NCBI GenBank assembly: GCA_963803065.1
Contig: CAWDKW010000001.1
Coordinates: 7,421-71,420 of the forward strand
Length of the DNA: 64,000 nt
Direction of reading: 5' to 3'
Source of the DNA: DASXMT01 sp963803065
Lineage (GTDB): Bacteria > Actinomycetota > Acidimicrobiia > Acidimicrobiales > RAAP-2
The notes under the pieces were generated by a model. It searched no databases. It saw only the letters and a list, made by a program, of their open reading frames with translations, and had not been told where the DNA came from. Within the stretch, counting starts at the first letter, position 1; each line of letters begins with the position of its first letter. Shown here piece after piece: positions 35,016 through 44,076 of this stretch. A program made the translations under genes and the position numbers.

Positions 35016-36191
35016 ATGGAATTCGCAACCGTCGACGACCTGGCCGAGCACCGCCAGGCCGCCCGGGACTGGGCCGCCGAGCACATCCGCCCGCACTGGG
35101 CGGCCGAGCAGTACCGGAGCGGGACCCATCACACCGCCGAGCTCCACCAGGCGCTGGCCCGTGATGGGATCCTCGCCGCCGGCTGGCCGTCCGAGTACGG
35201 GGGGAGCGACACCGACACCGGCTTTGCCCGGGCCGTCCTCGACGAGGTGACCGCCGCCGGTCTGTACGCCGACGGTTGGGCCACCACGCTCATGGTGATC
35301 CGGACTATCGACCAGGTCGGGACCGAGGAGCAGAAGCGGACCATCATCCCGGCCGCCCTCGGAGGCACGATCCTGATCGCCCTCGGCTACTCCGAGCCGG
35401 ACTCGGGCTCGGACGCGGCCGCGGCCAAGACCCGTGCTGTCAGAGACGGCGAGGAATGGGTGATCAACGGGCAGAAGATGTTCACCAGTACGGCCCAGGT
35501 CTGCTCGCACGTCTTCGTCCTGGCCCGGACCAACCCCGAGGTCCCCAAGCACAAGGGCCTGACCATGTTCCTGGTGCCCAAGGATTCCCCCGGCTTCGAG
35601 CTCCAGCCGGTGTACACGCTGGGCGGCCAACGCACCAACGCCACCTTCTACTCCGACGTCCGGGTCCCCGATTCGTTGCGGATCGGTGGCGTCGACGAGG
35701 GCTGGCGGGTGATGCGGGTGGCGCTGGTCCACGAGCGGGGCGGGGGCCGCAGCTCGGCCGGACCGACCCTGGCCGAGAAGGCGGCGGCCTGGGCCATGTC
35801 GACCGAGCGGCCCGACGGGACCACCGTCTACGACGACCCGAGGAACCGGGAACGGCTCGCCCGCATCGCCGTGGACGAGGAGGTGGGGCGGCTCCTCGGC
35901 GAGCGGGTGCGCTGGATGTACACCGTCGGCGAGTTGCCCGGTGTCGAGGGCTCGATGGCCAAGCTCTTCGTCAACGAGGCGGCCCAGCGCCATTACGCCG
36001 ACCTGCTCGACCTGCTCGGTCCCGAGGGGGTCCTCCAACCGGGTGCCGCCGGTGCCCCCTTGGAGGGTGACCTCGAGGCCCACTTCCGCTCGGCCGTCGT
36101 CGGGACCATCTACGGCGGGGCCAGCGAGATCCAACGGGAGATCATCGCCGAGCGACGGCTCGGGCTGCCCCGGAGCCGGCCCGCGGGCTGA
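35016..36191 (+). CDS. acyl-CoA dehydrogenase, subunit 2 of a probable heteromer
   Basis: A 391-residue homologue with the intact middle-domain block LGYSEPDSGSDAAAAKTRA and INGQKMFTSTAQ. The C-terminal motif reads IYGGASEIQREIIAERRLG, where the classical catalytic Glu of YEGT is Gly. Such replacements are known in heterotetrameric sterol-type dehydrogenases, where the base lies elsewhere. It begins one base after the stop of the gene at 33965, so co-translation and assembly of the two are likely. Probable role: dehydrogenation of a branched or cyclic acyl-CoA. Confidence 0.93.
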   Translation: MEFATVDDLAEHRQAARDWAAEHIRPHWAAEQYRSGTHHTAELHQALARDGILAAGWPSEYGGSDTDTGFARAVLDEVTAAGLYADGWATTLMVIRTIDQVGTEEQKRTIIPAALGGTILIALGYSEPDSGSDAAAAKTRAVRDGEEWVINGQKMFTSTAQVCSHVFVLARTNPEVPKHKGLTMFLVPKDSPGFELQPVYTLGGQRTNATFYSDVRVPDSLRIGGVDEGWRVMRVALVHERGGGRSSAGPTLAEKAAAWAMSTERPDGTTVYDDPRNRERLARIAVDEEVGRLLGERVRWMYTVGELPGVEGSMAKLFVNEAAQRHYADLLDLLGPEGVLQPGAAGAPLEGDLEAHFRSAVVGTIYGGASEIQREIIAERRLGLPRSRPAG

Positions 36192-36207
36192 TTTGATCGG
36201 CCGGTCC

Positions 36208-36222
36208 GGGAGCCGAGCTCCC
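36208..36222. terminator. hairpin between convergent genes
   Basis: GGGAGC and GCTCCC pair as a 6-bp stem with a CGA triloop in the gap between the acyl-CoA dehydrogenase ending at 36191 and the luciferase-like gene ending at 36252. No T-run. Confidence 0.45.
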
Positions 36223-36251
36223 CGAACGCGGTGACTCGCCCGAGGCTCGGA

Positions 36252-37121
36252 TCAGGTCGGGCCGATCACCTCCTCGCCGTAGCGCTTCAATGACGGACCG
36301 AGATCCCCGCCGAACATGGCGGCGGGGATGAGCACCCGGCTCGCCCCGAGCGCCTGGAGGGCCTGTACGTCGGCCGTGGCCTCCCCGCCGGTCGTGGCAT
36401 AACTGTCCATGGTCAGCTCGATCGTCGAGGGGTCGCGCCCAGCTTCTTCGGCGCTCCGCCGCACGACATCCACCAGGCGGGGCACCTCGGCCCGATCGAC
36501 GCCGAAGGGGAAGTACCCGTCGCCGATCCGGCCGGCCCGCCGAGCGGCAGCCTCGCTGTGGCCGCCGATGTGCACGGGAATGGTCCCGCCCGGGGGCTGT
36601 GGTCGCAGGTAGCAGTCGCGAAACCTCGTCGTGGTGCCCTCGAAGCTGGCCCGCTCCTGTCTCCACAATGCACGCATGGCCGCGATCGCCTCGTCGGTTC
36701 GCTTCCCACGCCCGTCGAAGGGGACGCCCAGGGCCTCGAACTCCTCGTGCAACCAGCCGACCCCGGCCCCGAGGATCATCCGCCCGCCCGAGAGGGAACC
36801 GAGTGTGGCCAGCTCGTTGGCCAAGATGACCGGATTGCGCTGGGGCACGATGAGGACGCCGGTTCCCAGCCGGAGGGTCGTGGTGGCGTGGGCCACGTAG
36901 GCCAGCCAGATGAGCGGGTCGGGAAAGGCCTTGTCCTCCCGGGACGCAAAACGCCCCGACGGGTCGTAGGGGTACCGGGAGCGGTAGCCGGCCGGGACCA
37001 CCACGTGGTCGACCGTCCAGATCGACTCGAAGCCGGCAGCTTCGGCTGCGGTGGCGAGGAGCACACCCTCTCTGGGCCCCTCGAAGGGCTCGATGTTGGC
37101 GAAGGCGATCCCGAACTTCAT
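36252..37121 (-). CDS. luciferase-like (F420-type) oxidoreductase
   Basis: A 289-residue member of the bacterial luciferase-like superfamily. Recognisable pieces are KFGIAFANIEPFEGPREG, ESIWTVDHVVVPAGYRSRYPY, TLRLGTGVLIVPQRNPVILANELATL, RMILGAGVGWLHEEFEALG and PVHIGGHSEAAARRAGRIGDGYFP. In actinobacteria such proteins usually use coenzyme F420. ATG 37121 has GAGGGGGAG just upstream; longer starts would run over the 17-bp motif at 37135. It follows the epoxide hydrolase after 43 bp on the same strand. Confidence 0.9.
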   Translation of the reverse strand: MKFGIAFANIEPFEGPREGVLLATAAEAAGFESIWTVDHVVVPAGYRSRYPYDPSGRFASREDKAFPDPLIWLAYVAHATTTLRLGTGVLIVPQRNPVILANELATLGSLSGGRMILGAGVGWLHEEFEALGVPFDGRGKRTDEAIAAMRALWRQERASFEGTTTRFRDCYLRPQPPGGTIPVHIGGHSEAAARRAGRIGDGYFPFGVDRAEVPRLVDVVRRSAEEAGRDPSTIELTMDSYATTGGEATADVQALQALGASRVLIPAAMFGGDLGPSLKRYGEEVIGPT

Positions 37122-37134
37122 CTGCTCCCCCTCA

Positions 37135-37151
37135 TTCGACGTCGAAATCAA
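37135..37151 (-). promoter_or_regulatory. 17-bp motif, site B (TTGATTTCGACGTCGAA)
   Basis: Sixteen of 17 bases fit the consensus TTGACKTCGAYGTCGAA. It is in the 43-bp gap between the epoxide hydrolase stop and the luciferase-like gene start, 13 bp before the ATG. The core TTCGACGTCGAA is a perfect 12-bp palindrome. Confidence 0.55.
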
Positions 37152-37164
37152 CAGCCGGAGGGTA

Positions 37165-38328
37165 CTACCGGCACGAACGGAAGAACGTGCGAAGGTCGTC
37201 GACGAACAGCTCCGGCTGCTCCATGGCCGCGAAGTGCCCGCCGCGGGGCATGGCCGTCCAATGGGTGACGTTGTACTGGCGCTCGATCCACGAGCGCGGC
37301 CAGCGCAGGGGCTCTTTGGGGTAGCGGGCGACGCCGGTCGGCTGCTCGATGAACGGCAAGGGCGTGGCCCGGGTGAGACTACGGCGGGTCTCCCAGTAGA
37401 GCCGGGCCGACGAGGCGCTCGTCTGGGTCGCCCAGTAGAGCATCACGTTGGTGATCAGCTGGTCTTTGCTGTAACTGTTCTCCGGGTGGCCGTCACAGTC
37501 GCTCCAGGCGCGGAACTTCTCCACGATCCAGGCCAGGAGTCCGGCGGGCGAGTCGTTGAGGGCAGCGCCGATGGTCTGGGGCTTGGTGCCCTGCTCGTTG
37601 GCATACCCTGCCTCCTCACGCTGGAAGCGCTCCATGGCGGCCAGGTCGGCCTGTTCCTCGGCGGTGAGGGGTGCGCCGTCGTCGGAAGGGGAACCGATGG
37701 GCATGTTGAGGTGGATGGCGGCGCAGTGCCCGGGGTCGAGCGCGGCGATCCGCGTCGAGACCTGAGCGCCCCAATCCCCTCCCTGGGCGCCGTAACGGGT
37801 GTAGCCCAGGCGCCCCATCAGGACGGCAAAGGCGGCCGCCGTGCGCTGGACGTCCCAGCCCCCAGTGCGTGGAGGCTCGGAAAAGCCGTAGCCGGGGAGC
37901 GAGGGCGCGACGACATGGAATGCGTCGGCGGGCCGGCCGCCGTATGCCTCGGGGTTCGTGAGCCGCGGAATAGCATCGAGGAACTCGACGACCGATCCGG
38001 GCCAGCCGTGGGTGATGAGGAGGGGCATGGCGCCGGCATGAGGAGATGGCGCCTGGATGAAGTGGATCGACTGCCCGTCGATCGAGGAGCGGAAGTGGGC
38101 CAACTCGTTCAATCGCGCTTCGTGCGCTCGCCAGTCGTAGGGACCGGACCAGTACTCGACCAACTCCCGCAGGTAGTCGACCGGGATCCCGTACTCCCAG
38201 CCCGTGTTCTCGATCTGGTCGGGGAAGCGGGTCCTGACCAGTCTCTCGTGCAGATCGGCGAGGACCGAATCGTCGACCCGAACCTGGAATGCCTCGATCG
38301 CGCTGCTCATCGCTCGTTTGGATGGCAT
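37165..38328 (-). CDS. epoxide hydrolase (alpha/beta fold)
   Basis: A 387-residue epoxide hydrolase of the microsomal-type family, with an N-terminal EHN domain (FQVRVDDSVLADLHERLVRTRFPDQIENTGWEYG). The oxyanion segment is LLITHGWPGS, nucleophile Asp in GAQGGDWGAQ, and the terminal His in PRGGHFAAMEQPE. It adds water to an epoxide to give a trans-diol. ATG 38328 is used; ATG 38310 is an alternative. The luciferase-like oxidoreductase follows on the same strand. Confidence 0.92.
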   Translation of the reverse strand: MPSKRAMSSAIEAFQVRVDDSVLADLHERLVRTRFPDQIENTGWEYGIPVDYLRELVEYWSGPYDWRAHEARLNELAHFRSSIDGQSIHFIQAPSPHAGAMPLLITHGWPGSVVEFLDAIPRLTNPEAYGGRPADAFHVVAPSLPGYGFSEPPRTGGWDVQRTAAAFAVLMGRLGYTRYGAQGGDWGAQVSTRIAALDPGHCAAIHLNMPIGSPSDDGAPLTAEEQADLAAMERFQREEAGYANEQGTKPQTIGAALNDSPAGLLAWIVEKFRAWSDCDGHPENSYSKDQLITNVMLYWATQTSASSARLYWETRRSLTRATPLPFIEQPTGVARYPKEPLRWPRSWIERQYNVTHWTAMPRGGHFAAMEQPELFVDDLRTFFRSCR

Positions 38329-38472
38329 CCGCTGCCGTCGCTCAAAGGGGCTCCCAAACGTCGTGACGGGCCGTCTTCCCGCCTGCAGTGTAGGAACGTA
38401 CCCTTCCAGGTGCAATGGTGTACGGGGGCAGCGGTGCGTGGCACCGGCCCGGGTCGAGTGGAGGAGCTGGAC

Positions 38473-39267
38473 ATGGCCGAGGAGCTCTCGGGGAAGGTTG
38501 CGATCGTGACTGGGGGGGCCAGCGGGATCGGCCGGGCCACCGCCGAGCTGTTCGTCGAGCAGGGCGCACAGGTGGTCGTCGCCGACGTGGACGTCGAGCG
38601 GGGTGAAGGCGTCGTCGATGCCATCGGTGACGCGGTCGCGTTCAAGCGGACCGATGTGGCCGATGCCGGCGACGTCCAGGCCCTGGTGGACTTCGCCGTC
38701 GGCACGTTCGGTGGCCTCGATGTCATGTTCAACAACGCCGGCATCCCGAGCTCGTTCCGGCGCTTCTTGAAGAACGACCTCTCGGATTTCGAGCGGGTGA
38801 TGGCGGTGAACGTCTTCGGTGTGATGCTTGGCAGCCAGCGCGCCGCTCGGCACATGGCCGAGCACGGCGGCGGTTCGATCATCAACACCACGTCGATCGG
38901 CGGGCTCACCGGGGGCGCGTCACCGGTCGCCTATCGCATCTCGAAGGCGGCGGTCGTCCAGCTCAGCCGGTCGATTGCCATCGACCTGGCCGAGTACGGC
39001 ATCCGGGTGAACTGCATAGCGCCGGGCCACATCCCAACGGGGATCACCGACTACGACCTCGGCCCGGTCATCGAGCTCACCCAGCCGCTGCAGCGCCAGG
39101 GCAGCCCGCGCGACGTCGCCGAGGCTGTCCTGTTCCTGGCCGGTGATCGCTCGGCCCAGATCACCGGGATCGTCGTGCCCGTGGACGGAGGGACGGTGGC
39201 CGGCCCTCCGGTGAACCAGCTCCGGGCCCTCGTGGCCGGGCGCGATCCCAGCGGGGATGCCGGCTGA
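38473..39267 (+). CDS. SDR-family oxidoreductase
   Basis: A 264-residue classical SDR: TGGASGIG near residue 14, NNAGIP, catalytic Ser in TTSIGG, YRISK, and VDGGTVAGP. The overall pattern is close to 3-alpha(or 20-beta)-hydroxysteroid / cyclohexanol dehydrogenase-like enzymes. ATG 38473 lies after a GTGGAGGAGCTGGAC leader. It is divergent from the epoxide hydrolase and is followed by the P450 operon after 260 bp. Confidence 0.93.
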   Translation: MAEELSGKVAIVTGGASGIGRATAELFVEQGAQVVVADVDVERGEGVVDAIGDAVAFKRTDVADAGDVQALVDFAVGTFGGLDVMFNNAGIPSSFRRFLKNDLSDFERVMAVNVFGVMLGSQRAARHMAEHGGGSIINTTSIGGLTGGASPVAYRISKAAVVQLSRSIAIDLAEYGIRVNCIAPGHIPTGITDYDLGPVIELTQPLQRQGSPRDVAEAVLFLAGDRSAQITGIVVPVDGGTVAGPPVNQLRALVAGRDPSGDAG

Positions 39268-39329
39268 TCGCCACCCCCGGCCTCGAACGACGGGGCTCGC
39301 CTGCACCGGCCCGGGAAAGGCCACTAGTA

Positions 39330-39346
39330 TTGACGCCGACGTCGAT
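39330..39346 (+). promoter_or_regulatory. 17-bp motif, site C (TTGACGCCGACGTCGAT)
   Basis: Fits 15 of 17 consensus positions. It is located in the gap between the SDR stop (39267) and the P450 start (39528), about 180 bp before the ATG, so the P450 operon would have a long leader if this site marks its promoter. Confidence 0.5.
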
Positions 39347-39527
39347 TTCTATGTAGGGGTGGAGTCGCGGGCACGGTGTTGGACATCCACGAGCGGCGGC
39401 GGGCTCCGACCGGCCCTGGCAAGGACCGTGTGGGGGTGCTCCGGCACCTCCGCCATGATCCGGTAATGACCGAGAGGACGAGCTGAGGAGGCCGGGAGGT
39501 GTTCGTCAGCCTGTGAAGGAGCCAAGC

Positions 39528-40772
39528 ATGTCCATGACCATCGACATCGATCCGCTCGACCTGGTCGACCCGGGGCGCTACCAGCGCGAGGGCTATCCCC
39601 ACCAGCTCTGGGCCCGGCTGCGGGCCGAGGCGCCGGTGGCGTACTTCGAGCCGCCGGGGTTCCCACCCTTCTGGGCGATCACCAAGCACGCCGACCTGGT
39701 CCAGGTAGCGTCCCAGCCGCTCATCTTCTCGAGCGCCAAGGGGATCACGCTCGACCGCAATGCCGAGGCGGTGTCCGAGGCGATGGCCGGGCTGGAGATG
39801 ATCGTCTTCCTCGATCCCCCGAAGCACGGGCCCATGCGCCAGGCCGCCAACCGGGAGTTCACAAAGAAGGCGGTACGGGCCCGGTTCGATGACATCGGGC
39901 GCATCGCCGCCGGGGTCGTCGACGAGGCCACCACCGGGGGCGAGTTGGCGGAGTGCGACTTCGTGACCACCTTTGCCGCCCGGCTCCCCCTCGGGGTGAT
40001 GGCCTGGGTCCTCGGTGTGCCTCCGCCGGAGTGGCAGCGGCTGCTACATGCCACCGAGACCATCATCGGCAAGGAGGACCCGGAGTTCCGGTTGGCCGGA
40101 GAGACGCCCGACCAGGCCCGGAGGCGGGCCCAGGTCGAGGTCCACCGGTACTTCGAGGGCCTGGTCGAGGAGCGCCGCCGTGAGCCCCGACCCGACCTGG
40201 TCAGCCTGCTGGTCCAGAGCTCCATCGACGGCGTGCCCTTGCGGCAGGACCAGCTCATCGGCTACTGCGAGCTGCTGGTCGAGGCGGGCAACGAGACGAC
40301 TCGGGATGCGATCAGCGGCGGCATGCACGCCTTCTGCCAGCACCCCGACCAGTGGGAGAAGCTGCGGGACCGTCCCGAGCTGCTTCCCCACGCCGTGGAG
40401 GAGATCCTTCGATGGGTCACTCCGATCAGCTACTTCGTGCGCACGGCGACCGAGGACTACGAGCTGCGCGGCCAGAAGATCCGGGCCGGCGACAAGGTGG
40501 TCCTCTTTTGGGGTTCGGGGAACCGCGACGAGGAGGTGTTCGAGGGCCCCTTCGAATTCCGAATCGACCGGCAACCGAACCAGCACCTCGTCTTCGGCTT
40601 CGGACCGCACTTCTGCATGGGGGCGCACCTGGCCCGGGCCGAGCTCGAGCACATCTTCGGCCTCCTGCCCCGCCGCATGGCATGGTTCGAGCAGTCGGGT
40701 CGGGTCGAGCGGCTGTACTCGTCGATCAACGGCGCCATCAAGCACCTGCCGATCCGCTACCGCCTGGTGTAG
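39528..40772 (+). CDS. cytochrome P450
   Basis: A 414-residue P450 of a different subfamily from the SSCNS group: RYQREGYPHQLWARLRAEAPVAYFEP at the start, I-helix EAGNETT, ExxR in EEILR, heme loop FGFGPHFCMGAH with Cys near 363. The ATG at 39528 follows AAGGAGCC by six bases. It heads an operon with an amidohydrolase, a VOC protein and a deacylase (40823-44007). Electron donor not adjacent. Confidence 0.95.
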   Translation: MSMTIDIDPLDLVDPGRYQREGYPHQLWARLRAEAPVAYFEPPGFPPFWAITKHADLVQVASQPLIFSSAKGITLDRNAEAVSEAMAGLEMIVFLDPPKHGPMRQAANREFTKKAVRARFDDIGRIAAGVVDEATTGGELAECDFVTTFAARLPLGVMAWVLGVPPPEWQRLLHATETIIGKEDPEFRLAGETPDQARRRAQVEVHRYFEGLVEERRREPRPDLVSLLVQSSIDGVPLRQDQLIGYCELLVEAGNETTRDAISGGMHAFCQHPDQWEKLRDRPELLPHAVEEILRWVTPISYFVRTATEDYELRGQKIRAGDKVVLFWGSGNRDEEVFEGPFEFRIDRQPNQHLVFGFGPHFCMGAHLARAELEHIFGLLPRRMAWFEQSGRVERLYSSINGAIKHLPIRYRLV

Positions 40773-40822
40773 CTCCCCGTGCGGATCGTCAACTGAAGCG
40801 CGAACGAGAGAGGGGCGACAAG

Positions 40823-41932
40823 ATGGACGCATCCAGCATCTATTCCTGTGACGATCACCTGGATCTGAACGCGGTGCCGCCGGAGTTGTGGCGGTCGCGG
40901 CTGTCGTCGGCCGAGGCCGAACGGGCGCCGCTGGTGGTGGCCCGGGACGGCGTGCCGACCTGGGTCTGCAACGACCGCGTGCTCGGCCGGAGCGGACGCC
41001 CCCCGGGGTCCGATGACCTGAAGAAGCTGAGTGCGATCGGACGTGCCGGCATCGAGGACGACGGCTTTCGCTCCAGCAACCCGAAGCTGCGGTTGGAGGA
41101 CATGGACCGCGATGGGATCTGGGCCTCCGTCATCTACGGACCGGTCCCGTTGACCCTGTCCATCCCCGAACCGGACCTCCAGAGCGCGTGCTACGCGGCC
41201 TGGAACGACTGGGCCGTCGAGGAGTTCAATGCCACCGCCCCCGACCGGCTGTGCGTCCTCGCCTTCCTGCCCAGCCATTCCCCTGAGGCCGCCGTGGCCG
41301 AGCTGGAGCGCTGTGCCGAGCGCGGTCACCGGGGCGCCCTCATCGACGTCTTTGATTTCGACGCCGGAGACCCGGCCTGGGACCGCCTCTGGGCCGCGGC
41401 CGAGCGCACCGGCCTGCCGCTCAGCTTCCACATCAAAGGGGGTGCCTCCCCGAGGCTCAGCTACCAGGTCGGCAAGTGGCAGTCGGTCGCCTTCGCCACG
41501 CTGTTGCCGCTCCAGCTCGACGAGGCGCTGGCCATCATGGTCTTCTCCGGTGCGCTCGAGCGGCATCCGGGCCTCAAGCTCGTGCTGGCCGAGTCGGGCG
41601 TCGGCTGGCTCCCGTACTACCTGACCCGGATGGACCTCGAGTGGCGCAACCTCAGGGACAAGGTCGACTATGCACCTGCCCTCCGACCCAGTGAGCTGTT
41701 CGAGCGGCAGGTCATTGCCACCTTCGAAGAGGAGGAGCTCGCCCCCCGGTTCATCCCCCTGGTCGGGGCCGACTCGTGCATGTGGGCCTCGGACTACCCG
41801 CACACCGACAGCACCTTCCCGGAGTCGCAACGGGCCATCGCCGAGACGTTGGGGACGCTTGCCGCCGAGGATCGCCGCAAGATCACGGCACTCAATTGCG
41901 CCAAGCTGTACGGCTTCGACCATGTCGCCTGA
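40823..41932 (+). CDS. amidohydrolase-2 family protein
   Basis: A 369-residue amidohydrolase-2 TIM barrel: YSCDDHLDLNAVPPELW at the N terminus in place of HxH, LPLSFHIKGG with the central His, LVLAESGVGWLPYYL, and MWASDYPHTDSTFP with the conserved Asp. It belongs with the copies at 13231 and 55691. Probable hydrolytic or decarboxylating step after the P450. ATG 40823 follows GAGAGGGGCGACAAG. It overlaps the VOC gene by 11 bp. Confidence 0.87.
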   Translation: MDASSIYSCDDHLDLNAVPPELWRSRLSSAEAERAPLVVARDGVPTWVCNDRVLGRSGRPPGSDDLKKLSAIGRAGIEDDGFRSSNPKLRLEDMDRDGIWASVIYGPVPLTLSIPEPDLQSACYAAWNDWAVEEFNATAPDRLCVLAFLPSHSPEAAVAELERCAERGHRGALIDVFDFDAGDPAWDRLWAAAERTGLPLSFHIKGGASPRLSYQVGKWQSVAFATLLPLQLDEALAIMVFSGALERHPGLKLVLAESGVGWLPYYLTRMDLEWRNLRDKVDYAPALRPSELFERQVIATFEEEELAPRFIPLVGADSCMWASDYPHTDSTFPESQRAIAETLGTLAAEDRRKITALNCAKLYGFDHVA

Positions 41933-42362
41933 CCGGGCCGGCCCCACCCGGGCCGGGACCGTTCTCGGCTTCGACCATGTCGCACTGCCCATGGAGAACA
42001 CCGAAGCGATGATCGCCTTCTATCGGTCGCTCGGGCTCGAGGTCGGCGAGACGCCCCACCTGGTCCAGGTCCATCTGGGCGACCAGATGATCAACTTCCA
42101 CCGACCGGAGCTGTGGCGGCGGGGCTTCTCCCTGCGGGCGCCGGCAGCCGCGCCACCGTGCGGCGATCTCTGCCTTGTCTGGCAGGGGTCGGAGGCGTCA
42201 CTTCAGATGCTGCTCGACCATGTGGGGGCCGAGGTCATCGAGGGTCCCGTCGAGCGGGACGGCGGCCGGCGGGAGAGCGCAACCAGCGTCTACGTACGGG
42301 ACCCGGATGGGAACCTTCTCGAATTCATGAGCTACCGGGAGGAGCGCGCACATGTCGGCTGA
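41922..42362 (+). CDS. VOC (glyoxalase-like) protein
   Basis: A 146-residue VOC module: LGFDHVALPMENTEAMIAFY, HLGDQMINFHRPELW, and SVYVRDPDGNLLEFMSY with the final Glu ligand. It starts inside the end of the amidohydrolase gene and overlaps the deacylase by 11 bp, so three cistrons are translationally linked. Extradiol-like, epimerase or lyase activities are all possible. Confidence 0.87.
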   Translation: MSPDRAGPTRAGTVLGFDHVALPMENTEAMIAFYRSLGLEVGETPHLVQVHLGDQMINFHRPELWRRGFSLRAPAAAPPCGDLCLVWQGSEASLQMLLDHVGAEVIEGPVERDGGRRESATSVYVRDPDGNLLEFMSYREERAHVG

Positions 42363-44007
42363 TCTGGTGATTCGGGGCGGAACGGTCTTCGACGGCAGCG
42401 GCGAGCTCGGCCGTGTCGCCGACGTGGCCATCGCCGGTGGTGTGATCCGAGAGATCGGACCGAAGCTCGAGGGCAACGTCGAGCTGGACGCGGCCGGGTG
42501 CGCGGTGGCGCCCGGCTTCATCGACATCCACACCCACTTCGACGCCCAGGTCTTCTGGGACCCGGCCCTCAAGCCGTCGTCCTACCACGGGGTCACGACG
42601 GTCGTGGCCGGCAACTGCGGCTTTTCGATCGCCCCGTGCCGGCCCGAGCACCACGACGTGATCGTGCACACGCTCGAGAACGTGGAAGGCATGGACGCCG
42701 ACGTACTGGCGACCGGCATCGCCTGGGAGTTCGAGTCGTTCCCGGACTATCTCGAGGCGGTGAGCCGGCGGGGGACCGCCCTCAATTACACGGCCTACAT
42801 CGGGCACACGGCGCTCCGGCTCTACGTGATGGGGGACGCGGCCTACGAGCGCGCCGCCACCACCGAGGAGATCGAGCGCATGTGCCGGCTCGTGGCGGAG
42901 GCGATGGAAATCGGGGCGGCGGGGCTTTCGACCAGCTTCTCGTTCGCCCACCGCGGGGTCGACGGCAAGCCGGTGCCGAGCCGCTTCGCCCAGATGGACG
43001 AGGTCGAAGCGCTGTTCATGACGGTGGGCGAGGCGGGCAAGGGGGTCGTGCTCACGACGCCGGGCTGGCAGTGCGAGTACCCCGACGTCTTCACCTGGCA
43101 GCCGCGCGTCGGGAGGCCGTTCACCTGCCCGCTGTTCGCCTTGTCGGGCGGAAAGCATCTCGAGATCGTCAAGTTGCACGAGGAGGGCCTCGCCCGCGGC
43201 GCCAATGTCTGGCCCCAGGTCACCCCCCGGCCTCTGACCATGCAGTTCACCATGGCCGACGCCTACAACCTCAACGTCGGAGGGGTGTTCGCCGAACTGA
43301 TGAAGGTCGGCAACGACGTCCGCAAGGCTGCGTTCCGCGATCCCGAGTGGCGGGAGCGGGCCTTCAAGGACCTCGACCAAGGCGAGACGGGAATGAAACC
43401 ACGCTGGGAGACCTATGAGGTCTCGGAGTCGGAGCGGTTCCCCGAGCTGCTGGGGCGGCGGGTCACCGATATCGCCCGTGAGCGAGGTTCGAGCCCGTTC
43501 GACGTGATGTGCGAGCTTTCGCTGGCCGAGGACCTCACGACCCGTTTCCGCGCCTACATCGCCAACGACGACCCCGAGGCCGTGGCCCTCCTGCTCAACG
43601 AGGACCACGTCGTGCTGGGCCTCACCGATGCCGGTGCCCACGTCGACCAGCTTTGCGACGCGCCGCTGCCCACCGACCTTCTCGGGCACTGGGTCCGGGA
43701 CCGCGAGGTCATGCCGCTCGAGAGGGCCATCCGAAAGTTGACCGGCGAGGCCGCCGACATGTTCGGGTTCGAGCGGCGCGGCTACCTGCGAGAGGGCAAC
43801 TTCGCCGACGTGTGCGTGTTCGACCCGGCCACCGTTGCTCCCGGCCCGCAGCGCCGATTACGCGACCTGCCGGCCAACGGGCAACGCCTCACCGCCGAGG
43901 AGCCGAGCGGCGTCCGACACGTGCTGGTCAACGGCACCCCGATCCGCCAGGACGAGGCGCAGCTCGAGCTAGGGGAGTTGCCCGGGGCCCGGCCTGTGCT
44001 CCGCTGA
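42352..44007 (+). CDS. N-acyl-D-amino-acid deacylase-like amidohydrolase
   Basis: A 551-residue D-aminoacylase-type amidohydrolase: APGFIDIHTHFDAQVFWDP with the HxH metal ligands, TTVVAGNCGFSIAP, LGLTDAGAHVDQ with the metal Asp, and the C-terminal GNFADVCVFDPATV that closes the small beta domain. Members remove acyl groups from N-acyl-amino acids, but many actinobacterial homologues lie in catabolic clusters with unknown amide substrates. It is the last gene of the P450-amidohydrolase-VOC operon. Confidence 0.9.
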   Translation: MSADLVIRGGTVFDGSGELGRVADVAIAGGVIREIGPKLEGNVELDAAGCAVAPGFIDIHTHFDAQVFWDPALKPSSYHGVTTVVAGNCGFSIAPCRPEHHDVIVHTLENVEGMDADVLATGIAWEFESFPDYLEAVSRRGTALNYTAYIGHTALRLYVMGDAAYERAATTEEIERMCRLVAEAMEIGAAGLSTSFSFAHRGVDGKPVPSRFAQMDEVEALFMTVGEAGKGVVLTTPGWQCEYPDVFTWQPRVGRPFTCPLFALSGGKHLEIVKLHEEGLARGANVWPQVTPRPLTMQFTMADAYNLNVGGVFAELMKVGNDVRKAAFRDPEWRERAFKDLDQGETGMKPRWETYEVSESERFPELLGRRVTDIARERGSSPFDVMCELSLAEDLTTRFRAYIANDDPEAVALLLNEDHVVLGLTDAGAHVDQLCDAPLPTDLLGHWVRDREVMPLERAIRKLTGEAADMFGFERRGYLREGNFADVCVFDPATVAPGPQRRLRDLPANGQRLTAEEPSGVRHVLVNGTPIRQDEAQLELGELPGARPVLR

Positions 44008-44055
44008 CACCGCCTCGGCCGGGCTCCGTCGGCCCCCCGCGTCAGCCGGGCGGTG
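44008..44055. terminator. long hairpin between convergent genes
   Basis: CACCGCC (44008-44014) pairs with GGCGGTG (44049-44055), enclosing a smaller GGCCG/CGGCC stem. It starts right after the deacylase stop and lies before the oppositely oriented TetR gene, so it may terminate both ways. No T-run. Confidence 0.5.
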
Positions 44056-44076
44056 AAGTGGGTTGCGCATCGGGCC

